A stretch of DNA of 64,000 nt, taken from contig NC_049991.1 of NCBI RefSeq assembly GCF_000003815.2, positions 13,010,027 through 13,074,026 on the forward strand. The letters are read 5' to 3'. Under the pieces are notes generated by a model, which made no database searches, had not been told where the DNA came from, and saw nothing but the letters and a program-made list of their open reading frames with translations. Made by a program: the position numbers and the translations under genes. Each line of letters starts with the position of its first letter. Position 1 is the first letter of the stretch. Shown one piece after another: positions 38,901 to 51,875 of this stretch. This stretch comes from Branchiostoma floridae (taxonomy: Eukaryota > Chordata > Leptocardii > Amphioxiformes > Branchiostomatidae).

Positions 38901-41813
38901 TATATCCTTAGTTTCTCTGTCTTTTTCATCTGCATATTCAAAATTCATATGTACCTGTTACTCTAATGATGACACACATGCTACTTATGATGATGTTCTA
39001 CCAATTTCCTCACAGTTAACAAAAATTGAAGGGTACGACTTGCACCTACGCCAGATGGCCTTCCAGGAACAGATGAGTGAACTTCTGCAGACCGCAAAAG
39101 CAGTACGTACGCTAGCAATGCATGGCATTCTAGATTACTACAAATATAGTACATGTGCATGTAATTCATAATATCTAAAAAGTTGTTAAACTAAGATGTG
39201 CTTTTGTCTGCATCAAGTAGGTTACATAGTTTTAACCCTTTTCGCATTATACATCATGGTCAGACACCAGACGGAACTTTTTTTCATCTATCTTGTGAAT
39301 AAAATGGAGCTTCATCTGAGTATTCATGAAAAACTGATCTTCATTGCAGCATATCCAGATAGTCTCTGATGCATCCCTCTGTGTTCTCAGCAGCTGGAGG
39401 CTCCGTAAACTATTTGAGGTATGATTTCTTTTTTAAATTTTTCGATCTCTGACAAAACAGTACACGGTTACACTGTAATTGATAGGGTTGTTGCCGTACT
39501 TTGCATACTCAAAGTTTTTAACCTCTGTCTAACAAATGCAGGTTATTCTGGCTCTTGGCAACCAGATGAATGGGCACAGACGAAACCCTGCCAGCGGGTT
39601 CAGGCTCGAGTCTTTGGAGAAGGTAAGCTCTTCCAATTTCTGGTAAATCGATCAAAAGCCGATATGGCAATGGCATCATTAACAGGTTAACATATACTGT
39701 TCTTCTGCTTCCGATGGTAAAGAAGCAGTTGCTACTTGACCATGACGTATGGACAATTTTAAAGTTGGCCACCAGTTACTGTAAATGCATTTAAGTTCGC
39801 GGTAGCGGGAAAATGGAATTTTCGCGGTGGTTTTAATTTCGCGGTAGCACCATACACATCCCTTACTGTTATGGAAAAATGTTCACGGTGAAGCGGCCGC
39901 CGGGAAAACCGCGAACATTAAACCACCGCGAACGTTGCTGCATTTACAGTACTGCATATACATGGGGGATACGCGGTTTGCATCTCAGTCACTCATTGAT
40001 TTGTCACATTTAATGAAATTTTTTACAGCTGAAAGAAGTCAGAACACCAGACAAGTCCAGGACACTGCTGGACTTTCTTGTGGACATCGTGGAGAAGAAA
40101 TTCCCCGATGCGCATCTCTTCTATGAGGACATGCAGATTGAACTGGCAAAAGAAGGTACCGCCTCTCTTGGCACCAACTGTCACAGCAATTAACAAAATG
40201 CAATCTGGCAACGAACAAGTATAATTCCTTGGCAATAAAGGAAAAGGCGTAAGAACACCCCAGCTATAATATGGTAAACTAATTGTCATGACGTATCTGT
40301 AAATCACTGCAAGTATCCACCAATTGTTACTGTTCTGCAATGCTGAAAGGTCTGGGCCAGAAGCCTTAGTCTGATGTACTTGTTTCAGTGGGTTCCTCGC
40401 CCATGAAAATAGAATTAGAAGACAGAATTGGCAGGAGCCAACTTCAGCTAAAGCGTCTCCCTGTCTCGTACCTGTCTCATAGACTTGTGTTTGTGAGATT
40501 TATGCACACATGTATCTCTATCTTTGTTCCCCCAGTATCCTTCCAGGCGGTCGCGCTGGACGTACAGACCCTGAGGAGAGGCATGGAGGCAGCCAAGCAG
40601 ATCCGCGAGAGCGAGCCGGACAACACCGCTGTAGCCATATCCTTTTCCACACACACATTTGTATATCTAAGGTCTACTTCGAGATGTCTAAATCCGAAAG
40701 TCAACATTGAAAAATATCTTAAAAACGTGAAGTTGACGAAAGTTTGGTGAGCACTGAGCTGAGCTGAGGTCTTAAGGGAAGTTGCGTTTTCTGCTAATCC
40801 ATTTTAGGCAGCTAGAAACGTTATGATATACCAGATATTAATCATAATTTTCAGACTCCAAAGCTTGCTACTATTTTCCGTAACTTATTCGCACGCCTTC
40901 TACAAAGACAATGTCCAAAGCGTGTGGACTGCCATGGACAGCTTCAGGCAAATGGAGGACGCGTACAGGGACGTGTGCGCCATGTTCGGGGAGAACTACA
41001 AGATGACCGACCCAGACAAGCTATTCGGCATGTTGGACGATTTCAGCAAATGTTACAAGGTAAGCCTCCGTTCAAAACATCTATGGCTCGATAAGAGATA
41101 AATTATATCATCAACAAGACACCGATAATCTAAGCTGCCCAAAGGAAAAGAGGTATGAGAGACTGAGACACTGGAAAAACATCTCGTTAAGATACTACAC
41201 TTTCCTTTGGACAGCGATCATATAATATGAATTTTCGATTTTGTTACCACAGAAAACGGCGGCTGAAAAAGTTTCCAGTTCACGGTTCCTCAAGGGTATC
41301 GTCATCCCTCTGGCCACCATCGGGAACCAAGTTGCGGCCGAAGCCAGAAAACGGGGAATCGACCAGCCGAAGTCGGAAACGAGTGGCGAAGGTTCTGATG
41401 CGAAGAATGCAACTCCCCGGGGTAGTGTAGGAACGGAAGAACCGGACATTCTGGCCAGCGTGTTGGAGCTCGAGCTCCACGCGCAAACCGATAATGATGT
41501 CACCAAAGCAACAACAGATGATAATTTGAGACCAGCGGACAGAGACTCAAATACAGGGACACAATCTGGAGACGGGTCGAGTTGTGATAGTCCCTCCGCA
41601 CTGACCACTGTACTCGACCTAGCGACCAGCACGACAGATAAGCACACCAGTGCCCCATCCATAAAGAATGGCCCTAAGGAAAACGGTCCACATATCAACG
41701 AAGGCAAGCCGCCGATCACGAATCCTCCCTCGAAGTTTGTTGTGACCGGCGGGTCGCCAAAAAGTAAAGAACCCGTCATGAGTAGTCGCACTTCCAACGA
41801 GTTCATGTTCTAA
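23756..41813 (+). CDS. Diaphanous-related formin, FMNL-like (24 common exons plus alternative first exons)
   Basis: Formins nucleate and processively elongate actin filaments at the cortex and are switched on by Rho-family GTPases. With exon 1b the model gives 1,091 aa (1c: 1,082), all phases fitting. Rough domains: GBD 57-170 (VDEKFKRVL..LSPEK..EDKWRMV..PEFYVEEL, FMNL/DAAM-like); armadillo FH3 about 175-350; coiled coil about 370-445 (KALENKQKEALQKCQEFQQK); short FH1 at 488-510 (IPRPAVNIPRPPPLP); FH2 about 536-930 with lasso Trp in LPALNW (W545), core start NRAKNVEITLRR, and LALGNQMN...GFRLESLEKL. The FH2 order matches FMNL best. Two oddities are a polyproline run inside FH2 (585-608) and an AT-AC intron. 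A weak DAD-like DILASVL occurs near 970. Family alternatives are FMNL, DAAM, or the invertebrate multiple-wing-hairs-related formins. Stop at 41811-41813. Confidence 0.88.
24537..24705 (+). CDS. Formin alternative first exon 1b
   Basis: ATG at 24537 opens 56 codons to the donor TCAG|GTAACG at 24705, ending in phase 1. The N-terminus carries an internal repeat (FRRFSSEVLPR, then FRRQSSEVIPR), and the end reads HSAYDWQEDTDSVCS. With exon 2 the reading continues DLNSISDG. Exon 1c has the same final motif, showing the two exons are duplicates. A 49-bp near-palindrome follows 35 bases after the donor. Confidence 0.75.
24740..24788. repeat. Near-perfect 49-bp palindrome
   Basis: CAAGGACGTTATATC opens and GATATAACGTCCTTG closes the block, and the word TTATATCTGATATAAC occurs twice inside it. 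It could form a cruciform or RNA hairpin in the first intron of the exon-1b transcript. Confidence 0.85.
25746..25887 (+). CDS. Formin alternative first exon 1c
   Basis: ATG at 25746 opens 47 codons (MLKRLCGQLCISGQGDESDG…) to the donor TCAG|GTGAGC at 25887, in phase 1. Its end, PTSAYDWCGNNLSSTCS, aligns with the end of exon 1b, and M-[FL]-[RK]-R-[FL] is shared at the start. It is therefore a tandem duplicate of exon 1b with its own presumed promoter. Confidence 0.7.
25888..28058 (+). other. Formin intron between exons 1c and 2
   Basis: About 2.2 kb without a recognised element. There is a homopolymer C run at about 27182-27194 followed by CACACACA. No further copy of the alternative first exon was found. 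Confidence 0.5.
28130..30969 (+). other. Formin intron 2
   Basis: About 2.8 kb, AT-rich, with a short (TA)n run near 28496-28509. The minus-strand frame 29517-29843 and the plus-strand frame 29904-30308 show no family resemblance and are not supported as genes. Confidence 0.5.
33441..33505 (+). repeat. Short tandem duplication copying a splice donor
   Basis: The segment AATTCTATAGAGAAGGTTTG plus TATAG spans the exon end and donor at 33456. It recurs 37 bases downstream, giving a second identical AAG|GTTTGT at 33493. Using the second donor would add 37 bases and shift the frame. Confidence 0.85.
33610..33735 (-). mobile_element. MITE-like element, second copy, inverted
   Basis: The element (33619-33726) is the reverse-oriented relative of the one at 13378-13481: TAGCCTGATTAAATC at the left and TTGTGTTACACAGACTA at the right, with a similar GC-rich middle. 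It is flanked by CGGCCTTGC (33610-33618) and CGGCTTTGC (33727-33735), a 9-bp duplication with one mismatch. It sits in a formin intron. Confidence 0.75.
34258..34284 (+). CDS. Formin 27-base microexon
   Basis: Bounded by TTTGCAG on the left and GTGAGT on the right, it adds nine codons (INLLNGKIH) in phase 0 between the FH3 and the coiled coil. Skipping it would keep the frame, so it is a good candidate cassette. Confidence 0.7.
38496..38650 (-). mobile_element. SINE fragment, inverted, in a formin intron
   Basis: On the minus strand a B-box-like GGTTCGGAGTTCGATACCC is followed by sequence related to the body of the SINE at 16652 (AAAGGCACTTTATGCAACC, CTTCACC). Ends are approximate. Confidence 0.6.
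39777..39951. mobile_element. MITE with TACTGTAAATGCA terminal inverted repeats
   Basis: Begins TACTGTAAATGCA and ends TGCATTTACAGTA, with an interior of repeated TTCGCGGT / ACCGCGAA words that continue the inverted symmetry. TA at both ends fits a TA target-site duplication of a Tc1/mariner-type non-autonomous element, 175 bp, in a formin intron. Confidence 0.8.
40637..40894 (+). other. U12-type AT-AC intron in the formin FH2
   Basis: The intron starts ATATCCTTTT, the canonical minor-spliceosome donor, and ends TTCCGTAACTTATTCGCAC. That is a branch-site-like TTCCGTAAC eight bases before a terminal AC. Splicing GTAGCC to GCCTTC keeps phase 0. It yields exactly 36 residues between the DNT of ..EPDNT and the end of MFGE, the same spacing I recall between the matching DNS and FGE in human FMNL1. 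Confidence 0.85.
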
Positions 41814-42624
41814 TCCAGGAAAATAATCTTCGTGACTTCAACATGATTGTTAGCATGCAAGTCACAAGCTCACAATGAGTTCCCTTTGTTTAATAGTTGT
41901 TATTAATACGAAAATAGCTGCATATATTTGCCAAGCTTTATCGTCAGGTTACAACACAGGCTAAGATCCGAGCAGACTAAAAGCAATCATAGAAGTCTCA
42001 GCCCATTCCAGTCAGCTTCTTCGGAAGTCTTGCAATGAAGCTGCAGTATTCAAGATTTTCCTTGTTGTCATATTCATTGGGAATGGAGAGCCACTCAACG
42101 AATAATATTATTGCTCTAGCAGGATCTAGAGCCAAGGTGATTGAGATAAAACCTTACTGATAGTGTCATCACACTCAAAGCAAGCAAAGATGTTCTATAT
42201 GTCATGTCTTTCCTTACTATTCTTGGGGCAAATGTATATTGTATTGATATCTTTTGTAAGAAAGTTCCCTTTCACAAAATATGGGACAGAGCATTTTATG
42301 CGAAGTTGTTGGGATGTGCATTGATTCAAGTCAATTTGAAATGAAGGAATACTTTTGTTCTCTGTTTATATGTAAGCAAAATCTGTATAACAAAACATTT
42401 GAGTTGTTAATGTATGTACATACAATCATACAGGAAACGTGTTTCAGGAGAATTATGCAGTTGTTTTATGATATTGGAAAACATAATAATTAGGGACATG
42501 TAAAACTTGTTACAAGGAGAACTCATTTCACATGGGATGTGTAAGAAATGTGAAAATTCTGCTATTGTCACATGGTCACAAACGATGGTAAATACCATGT
42601 GTATCTTGTGCCTTAACTCACAAT

Positions 42625-42630
42625 TTTATT
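42625..42630 (-). terminator. Possible poly(A) signal for the MCRIP gene
   Basis: TTTATT on the plus strand reads AATAAA on the minus strand, about 860 bases after the MCRIP stop codon. If used, this 3' UTR overlaps that of the formin on the opposite strand. Confidence 0.35.
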
Positions 42631-42709
42631 CTATTAATATGTTGATGATAAGCTACATGTGAAACAGCACAACTGAAGTTAATGTCTGCAACTTTTCAAA
42701 AAGGACAGC

Positions 42710-42715
42710 AATAAA
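42710..42715 (+). terminator. Poly(A) signal, probably formin
   Basis: AATAAA about 900 bases after the formin stop codon. Another AATAAA lies at about 42999. Confidence 0.5.
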
Positions 42716-43491
42716 GGCTAAAGACTTTTTTTGCAGGCAGTGATAAATATACTTTTTCTACATACATAACAGTAACATTTGCCAATAGATAAATAAATAA
42801 CTACAGAATTCCAGGTCAGCTTTCACATGATCATATTTATACATTTCAAAAAGAACAGTTGGTACAGCACATAACACACCTCCTAAGTCAGAAACATTTT
42901 TAAAATGTATCATACAAGGGAACGATTTTGCAAATCAGGCCAACTGCTTGGATATAACGTTCTGCTCTATGTCAAACATATTTGTACAATTCAAAACTGA
43001 ATAAAGAGTGTCTGTACCTTCTAACTCATCATTTAGTTGACTTCAATCAGCCATCTATGAACATGCTTGGTAATGAAAATGAGAGGAATCAGTAAAAATT
43101 TAAAGCACTAACACAATTCACCTCTATGGTCTATGTTCTAGGTACACTCATGTACATCATGCCAAATAGCAGGTCCTTTTGTTATTGTTTAGCATGTAGC
43201 ATTTCAGTAATATCACCCCTACTTTTGATGAGATAGACACTATGACAAATATTGTCTACAATACTATTATCCATGTTAGTGGCCTGACACTAAGGGACAT
43301 ACAACATAAAATTCTAGGTATTGCTTGTCTATATATTTTCAAGTTTTACTTTCCTCTTTGTACAGGACAAAATGAGACTGAGTCTACTTAATTGAGACAG
43401 TACACATAATTATTTTCTTGGTAGCACAGTATATATATAACATCCAGTTACATGAGAGAAGAACACTACCAGGACACACACTGTACAGTTA

Positions 43492-46400
43492 TCACGAGGC
43501 CTCTTTCACACTCTGTAAGAACTTGTTGGCCCAAAACTGTTCCAAGTCAAATGGAACAAAATCTGAAAAACAAATTGAACTCATGAACCGTGTGTGTACG
43601 TAATGAATTTTTCATATATGAGAATATAATAACAACACATTTATTTTACAAACCATACCTAATTACAAATTTAAAGTGCTCAATATCATAATTATGTGCA
43701 AACCACAATGACATCATTTAAATCAGGATGGAACAATCATTGTCAAACTAGTAGTAACTGCAGAATTGCTCCTTTAATCATATGTAGGCAAAGCATTTGG
43801 TTCACACAGCTGACAGATTCTCTAGCAGTTGGAAATGTTGTCCGATCTTTACTTACTTTCTAGTGCAGGATTTGATTTCTCTGACTCTACATAATATTTG
43901 GTGCCTGCAAAAGACAAACATTTGTGGTTAAGGATGCATATAATAAAGGACAAATAATAAAACTTTATGGTAAATGATGAAACTTTATGGTAATTCAACA
44001 ACAAGATGAAATCTAAGACTGAAGAAGACTAACAACCTCCAATCCAGGTAGTGTTTTCAACATAATTGTAGATTAATCATCACTGTTAATCATTCAACAA
44101 GTGGTCAAAGCTCAACAGGTACATGGAGTATTTGGACAATTTTCTCACCATGATTTTTATCCCTGTCCTCTTGCTCCTCACGTTCAACTCTTCTCCAAAC
44201 TACAGACGCAAAAAGAAAATAGTTAGACATCTCCTTCTGACTGCAGGGTAAAAATTTTGCATACACAATAACTCAAGTCCACTAGGGTTGGGTATGGTGC
44301 AGAAAATTCAGGCACAGGTACAGTTCAAGTCCAGAGGATCAGGTCCAAATCCAGACCTGAACCTGATTGTGACAATGGTCCTATTTGCCGTAAAGGAATC
44401 TACTTGGTGGAGTATTCGACTCCCACTGGCATCTTAAAATCCTTCATGTAACCTCTGAAAGACTTTAGAAACTAAGAAATGATAGTATAAATAGTATAAA
44501 TCCTACTCTACTTTGCTCTTGTGATTGTCTTTGACCGGTAAGCGACCAAATGTGTAAACCCCTGCCGATATAATCTGAATGTGTGATTATATTCTAATCG
44601 GGCAAAAATCTGGTCCACTGATTTTTTCAAGTCCTTTTTTTCTGAGTGGTCCAACAAGAAAAAAATATATTTTGTACCTGTACATCGTACCAATGCCCAC
44701 CCCTAAATCTCACATATGTGAACATAAATAGCTAAACACACACACACGCACATACCACAATCCTTCCTCATCTTTGTGTCTACTTACTGTCATACAAGTA
44801 TCTGATGTTATACTGGTGTTCTGGTGTCTGGTCCTGCTGGTGGACAGGTGAGACTGTTCTCTCCTTCTTCTTCCCATTCACTGGAGTAAAGACTGGCCTG
44901 GGAGAGCTGACAACATAGGAGGTAAAGATGATGGTGAGTCTTTCATGTACGTGGTCATTTTTTTATCAAATGTGATCAATGTTGATAATGCACAGTCTTG
45001 AATACTGCAAAACTCAGAATCAATGGCTACAAATATTATCACTACTGTCATGGTAGTTCGGTACTAGTATGCAGCTACAAAAGGCAGTTGTTTGGTACAT
45101 TATATCTAAAGATTTGTTATTGAGTGATGTTAAAAAATACACTTTTATCAAAATATGTGAAAATGGACACCCGTAACATTAAAAATAACATTGTCAAGTC
45201 CTAACTTGTGTGTGTGTGTGAGTGTGACAGTGAAATTTATACAGTTGGAGAATATCTAAACTTGTCCTTGTCATGACCAGGAGGGGGTAATAAATTCTAT
45301 CTACAAGGAGAAACTTGACAGAAGGATCCAATTGATGATAGCAACTGCAAAGAGCACATCCTTAATAAGACAGGCACTCCTGCTTTGTACACATAAGTCC
45401 CTAAGGAGGCCACAGAACGTCTTTCCATAAATGTCAATTGGTACTCTGACCCATCTGTGCACATCCTGGCATTTCACACAAGCTGTTACTTCACAATCAC
45501 AGTCCTTACTTGGGCACTGCTGGCAACAGTTAATCATTAATTCTACACATCATCATATAGTCGTGTAGCACCAATGCACATGACTCTCTCCCTCCATCCA
45601 TCAGCATCCTCCACATTTACACATGCATACATATAGCTCTCTCCAGCATCTTACTAGTATAGACATTAGCTATCTTCAGACTTTGCATCGGTAGTTCATA
45701 CATGTAGTAGATTACACAATACATCTCTACAGCTCTATTATACATATGGGGATAGCATATTGGAGTAAGGATTTCCCACATCCTAAAAAGGCAGCCCTGG
45801 AGATCTCCTAATATGTTAGTACTATTACTATCTCCCATCCCCTCACAAGGAGACCAATAACTCATATATCAGGATATGGGAAATGAAAGTACATACCATT
45901 CCCACTGATGCAAGTGCTGAAACCCGACTCCACTGTAAACTGATAAATCTTTATAGATCACTGTCTTTGAGTCTGACATTGGAAAGCATGCATGGCTGGA
46001 ATTTTCCACAACACAATCCTTCAGCGATTTGTTGTTCTTCTATTCTACATGTAGATCTGAACCTACATACACAAAAACACACCGTTCCATATCAAATATC
46101 CAAAACACAACGTGCCAGACATAATTATGACCTTCGTTTTGATGACATGCATTAACATCTGGGGAAAATTGGTCTCGTGCCACATAAGCCCCACCCACCT
46201 TGTTTTAAAAAAAAACAAAGGAGTGCATGTAAATTGACAGTTGACGTAGTTGCTATGATGTCTGCACTATTTGACAACAGAAGTATGAGTAGACCTCGTG
46301 AACTGTCTGGCAAAACAGTACAACTCAAACTTCTTCATAGTATGTAGTTGTACTGAGCCTCGCATAATGGACTGTGGACTCGAGCAGAAAAACTTTATTT

Positions 46401-48299
46401 TTTAACCTTCCAGTCTACCTTACATATTCACTTATTCCCCCATGATAAGTCTGAGGCATCCCTGTCAGCCACAGTGACATCAACAGCAGATGGTAAATGA
46501 AATATCTGTCTTACATATTGGGACCAGCATGGCATGATATCTCTTACTAGCAATAGGTGACATAGTTCTGTTACATATTAAGACCACTCACATAATTTCA
46601 CCAGAAATATGGCCACTGAAGGCTTTGGCTGTAGGGTCAACGTCTTCTTGGACATTGACAAACAGTTGGTTTGAGTTAGGAATGGGGCCAAGGTAATTGC
46701 ATGGGAAGTGACTTATGATGATGGGTAAATAAATGGCTAATTATAGGGAATTGTTGAGAAGATGACCCAATATCATTAACATTTCTGGCAGGCATTTCCA
46801 CATCGTGTTGGCAACAGAACAAGTTGGACATGTGCTCTGGTTAGTGAATGGAAGGTCTGGCTGGTAACCAATAGGAAAGACCTAATCAAGGTCAAATGAA
46901 GGATGTCGGTGATGAGACAGAGTGGATCACCTTGAACTTTACCTGACCCTGATTCTATTTTCAGTCCTGTCCCCATTCGTGAATAGAATACAAAATGTCA
47001 GTGTACCGTTTCTACTTATAGCAACAGCGAAACAAACATGTTATTCTTGGTATCTTGCAAAATCTTCATTTCCTTGTCAATACACACCCCTAAAAGTTAG
47101 CATATGTTTTTATTCTTCATATTACCTAATATCTTGTTATAGTACAGATCTTAAGAAGTGGGCTAAAATGCCAAAGGTAAGGTTATACTAATTCAAGTAT
47201 GAGAGAGTAACAGCAAAATTTTTCAGACCTTTTGTCGAATTTATCAAATAGCCGATGGGAACATTTTTCCCCATGACCTAATGTGGAGTAATTGTCTCAG
47301 CTGCTGGCTATCATTACTTTAACTTAAGCCCATTAAAGAAAAGCAATCAGTGCTGTCTTCTCAATCTTCTGAGATATTTGACAGTCACAGACTCACAGCT
47401 CCATGTAAAGGATAATTGATTAGCGTATGTCTTATTTGGCAGGACTACAACAGATGGTATCTCTTGGATATGGAGGTGAACATATAATTTCATGTGTAAA
47501 AAAAATTACTGCACTGCTTGAACTTAATAATTTGCAAAATAATTGCAATGGGATAAATTGATGGTTCCCTTTGAAAATTATCATGAAGAATTTAATATGA
47601 GGGTTACATCACTAGTTCGATTTGGGTTAAGGTGATGTAACCATAACACGTGGGTCATCTGTCATCTGTCTCTTGCGTAGGGTGTGTGTATTTTGTTGTC
47701 GCAGATGTTGTGTTTCATAAAATGGTGGGCACATTTTGTAACAATAAGAGAATTGTGTAAGGAAAACTTGCGATCTTTAGCTACTAGTGTGCATTGATAT
47801 AGCAATCTGCAGGCGTCCGGTAACAACAAAGGCCCCAGCCACCTGCACCCCCCTCCCCACTGAACTAGTCCGAACCGGCCGGCAGATTGAGGTTACGCAA
47901 GCACCAGGTTTTAAGGTTAGGATGACCTTACCAAGGTCACAACATTCATCCTTTGTTTTAATAACACCTGTGAGTGTGTGGTGTCCGTGAGATCAGTTGT
48001 GCAAACAGTGATCACACCAGTTTCCGTTACCGATCAGTGCCTCTCACCTCATTTTGATGGCGTTCCAATTTTCGTCCTTGAAGGTAGGCGATGTGGGACT
48101 CACTTTCTCAAGGTTTTGCGTCGGACCTGATAGCGACAGAGACCCATAAAATCGGTTAGAAATGGTCTAGAGACGTGGAAATTTCTGTGGGCGTAAGTTC
48201 GGCATGGGAACTATCCGTATAAACGCAGATTGAGGTGTTTTACTCACCCCTTCGGCGTTGGGCTGCCAGTTTGCTAGGGCCTCTGCTCACAGTGTACAT
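43492..48299 (-). CDS. MCRIP2: MCRIP1/2 homologue (MAPK-regulated corepressor-interacting protein; FAM195)
   Basis: Six exons, read downwards: 48299-48248, 48126-48048, 44906-44788, 44199-44149, 43904-43857 and 43562-43492 (stop TGA at 43494-43492). All phases fit and give 139 aa (human MCRIP2 is about 160). The start MYTVSRGPSKLAAQRR and the GPTQ that follows match MCRIP2. Mid-protein blocks are SPRPVFTPVNGKKKERTVSP and HQYNIRYLYDIWRRVERE, the family's VxFxxVNG and ENVRFxYEAW motifs. The C-terminus NFVPFDLEQFWANKFL matches NFVPIDLDEWWAQQFL and keeps the PxDL core that in MCRIP1 forms the CtBP-binding PxDLS. Known roles: MCRIP1 binds the co-repressor CtBP under ERK control, and both paralogues bind the RNA helicase DDX6 and enter stress granules. 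Intron 2 is 3.1 kb. MCRIP2-like rather than MCRIP1-like, but probably ancestral to both. Confidence 0.92.
44281..44706. mobile_element. MITE-like repeat in an MCRIP intron
   Basis: The ends are imperfectly inverted: GGGTTGGGTATGGTGC at the left and GTACCAATGCCCACCCC at the right. An internal CAGGTACAG / GTACCTGTAC pair continues the symmetry. No coding capacity. The class is unknown. Confidence 0.45.
44907..48047 (-). other. MCRIP intron 2
   Basis: 3.1 kb containing a (TG)n run near 45209-45222, a Cys-rich open frame at 45301-45537 and otherwise nothing recognised. Confidence 0.5.
45301..45537 (-). pseudogene. Cys-rich open frame, possible repeat-derived coding remnant
   Basis: An ATG-started frame of 78 codons within MCRIP intron 2, with MINCCQQCPSKDCDCEVTAC and then VKCQDVHRW: seven cysteines in the first 25 residues, spaced like a small zinc-binding module, followed by a hydrophobic C-terminus (VLFAVAIINWIL). 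Composition suggests it once coded. I cannot assign it; it could be a fragment of a transposon protein or of a lineage-specific gene family. Confidence 0.3.
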
Positions 48300-51153
<2,854 letters not shown>

Positions 51154-51870
51154 TCCATCTATGGAAAAGCAAGGATATCTTTTAGAAAGTTTTGTCAAGA
51201 TTTGGTCACGTTCCTCTAGCATTCCAATGTAATACTGAGGAGTTGTAATGAAGTAATGAAACTGCTTGTATCTTCTAATTCATTTATCTAGCTACTAGCA
51301 CTTCTGATCACATATTGAGTGTACTGTATCACCCATTCTCAGTTAACGTGTGCAATTGGAGGTAGAAAGTGACCAAAAATGAAGTTGTTCGCCATGTTTT
51401 TCCAATGGTCCCAATTTGTTCCCTACATTGTTGACTACATCAGACAGCTTTGGGAAGGTCCCAACTCTTCTAGTTTTTGAAATATTGAACATTTTACTTA
51501 ACCATGTCACTTTCAAAAGGGTGCCCTCAAAAAAGTAGTTTGACACAATGATAACGTTCCCAGCATGAATCATTTATTGCAAGATATCGTTTCATTGTTT
51601 TTTCTCAACAAGAACCATCAAATCAGTCCACCGGTAAGTATCATTCAACAGTCATGTTCAGTTTTAGAGAAAAATCATCACATATTTAAAGACTGACAGT
51701 GGCCAATTTCTATAGGTACGAAATGCACAACATTGACTTTCTTGCTGTGAAGTCAAATTTTACAATAATTCATTATTCTTGTATTGAAAAGTAGTGGTAC
51801 AAATTACACCTTACAGTGGTGAAAACAGACGGAATGTATTTACAAATGCGTTCTAGATAACCACTAGCAT
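51154..51870. other. METTL26 3' flank
   Basis: AT-rich, presumably including the 3' UTR. No canonical AATAAA was spotted close to the stop codon. Confidence 0.4.
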
Positions 51871-51875
51871 ATAAT

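Larger units (their letters stand above)
28059..41813 (+). other. Formin common exon map
   Basis: Coding exons, bounded by AG and GT unless noted: 28059-28129; 30970-31056; 31295-31455; 31782-31932; 32327-32377; 32552-32647; 32989-33135; 33340-33456; 33905-34042; 34258-34284 (27-base microexon); 34664-34777; 35279-35411; 36168-36284; 37205-37296; 37558-37774 (polyproline); 38241-38368; 38816-38884; 39016-39102; 39350-39418; 39542-39622; 40029-40155; 40536-40636; 40895-41059 (after an AT-AC intron); 41253-41813 (terminal, includes stop). Phases agree at every junction and the summed length is a whole number of codons. No alternative C-terminal exon was seen. Confidence 0.85.
41814..42740 (+). 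other. Formin 3' untranslated region
   Basis: AT-rich sequence after the stop with an AATAAA at 42710-42715 inside GACAGCAATAAAGGC. The cleavage point is inferred, not seen. Confidence 0.5.

Noticed and set aside
40388..40750. 120-codon frame starting upstream of the formin exon at 40536
   Set aside because: The upstream part is intron: the acceptor CCCCAG before 40536 restores the FH2 alignment, and the sequence before it does not look like FH2.
40672..40854. GT-AG alternative to the AT-AC intron (donor GTCTAC, acceptor TTTTCAG)
   Set aside because: It keeps the frame but adds 25 mostly hydrophobic residues inside FH2 and ignores the canonical U12 signals. Kept only as a test of the U12 model.
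41195..41806. 203-codon minus-strand frame
   Set aside because: Shadow of the formin terminal exon on the other strand.
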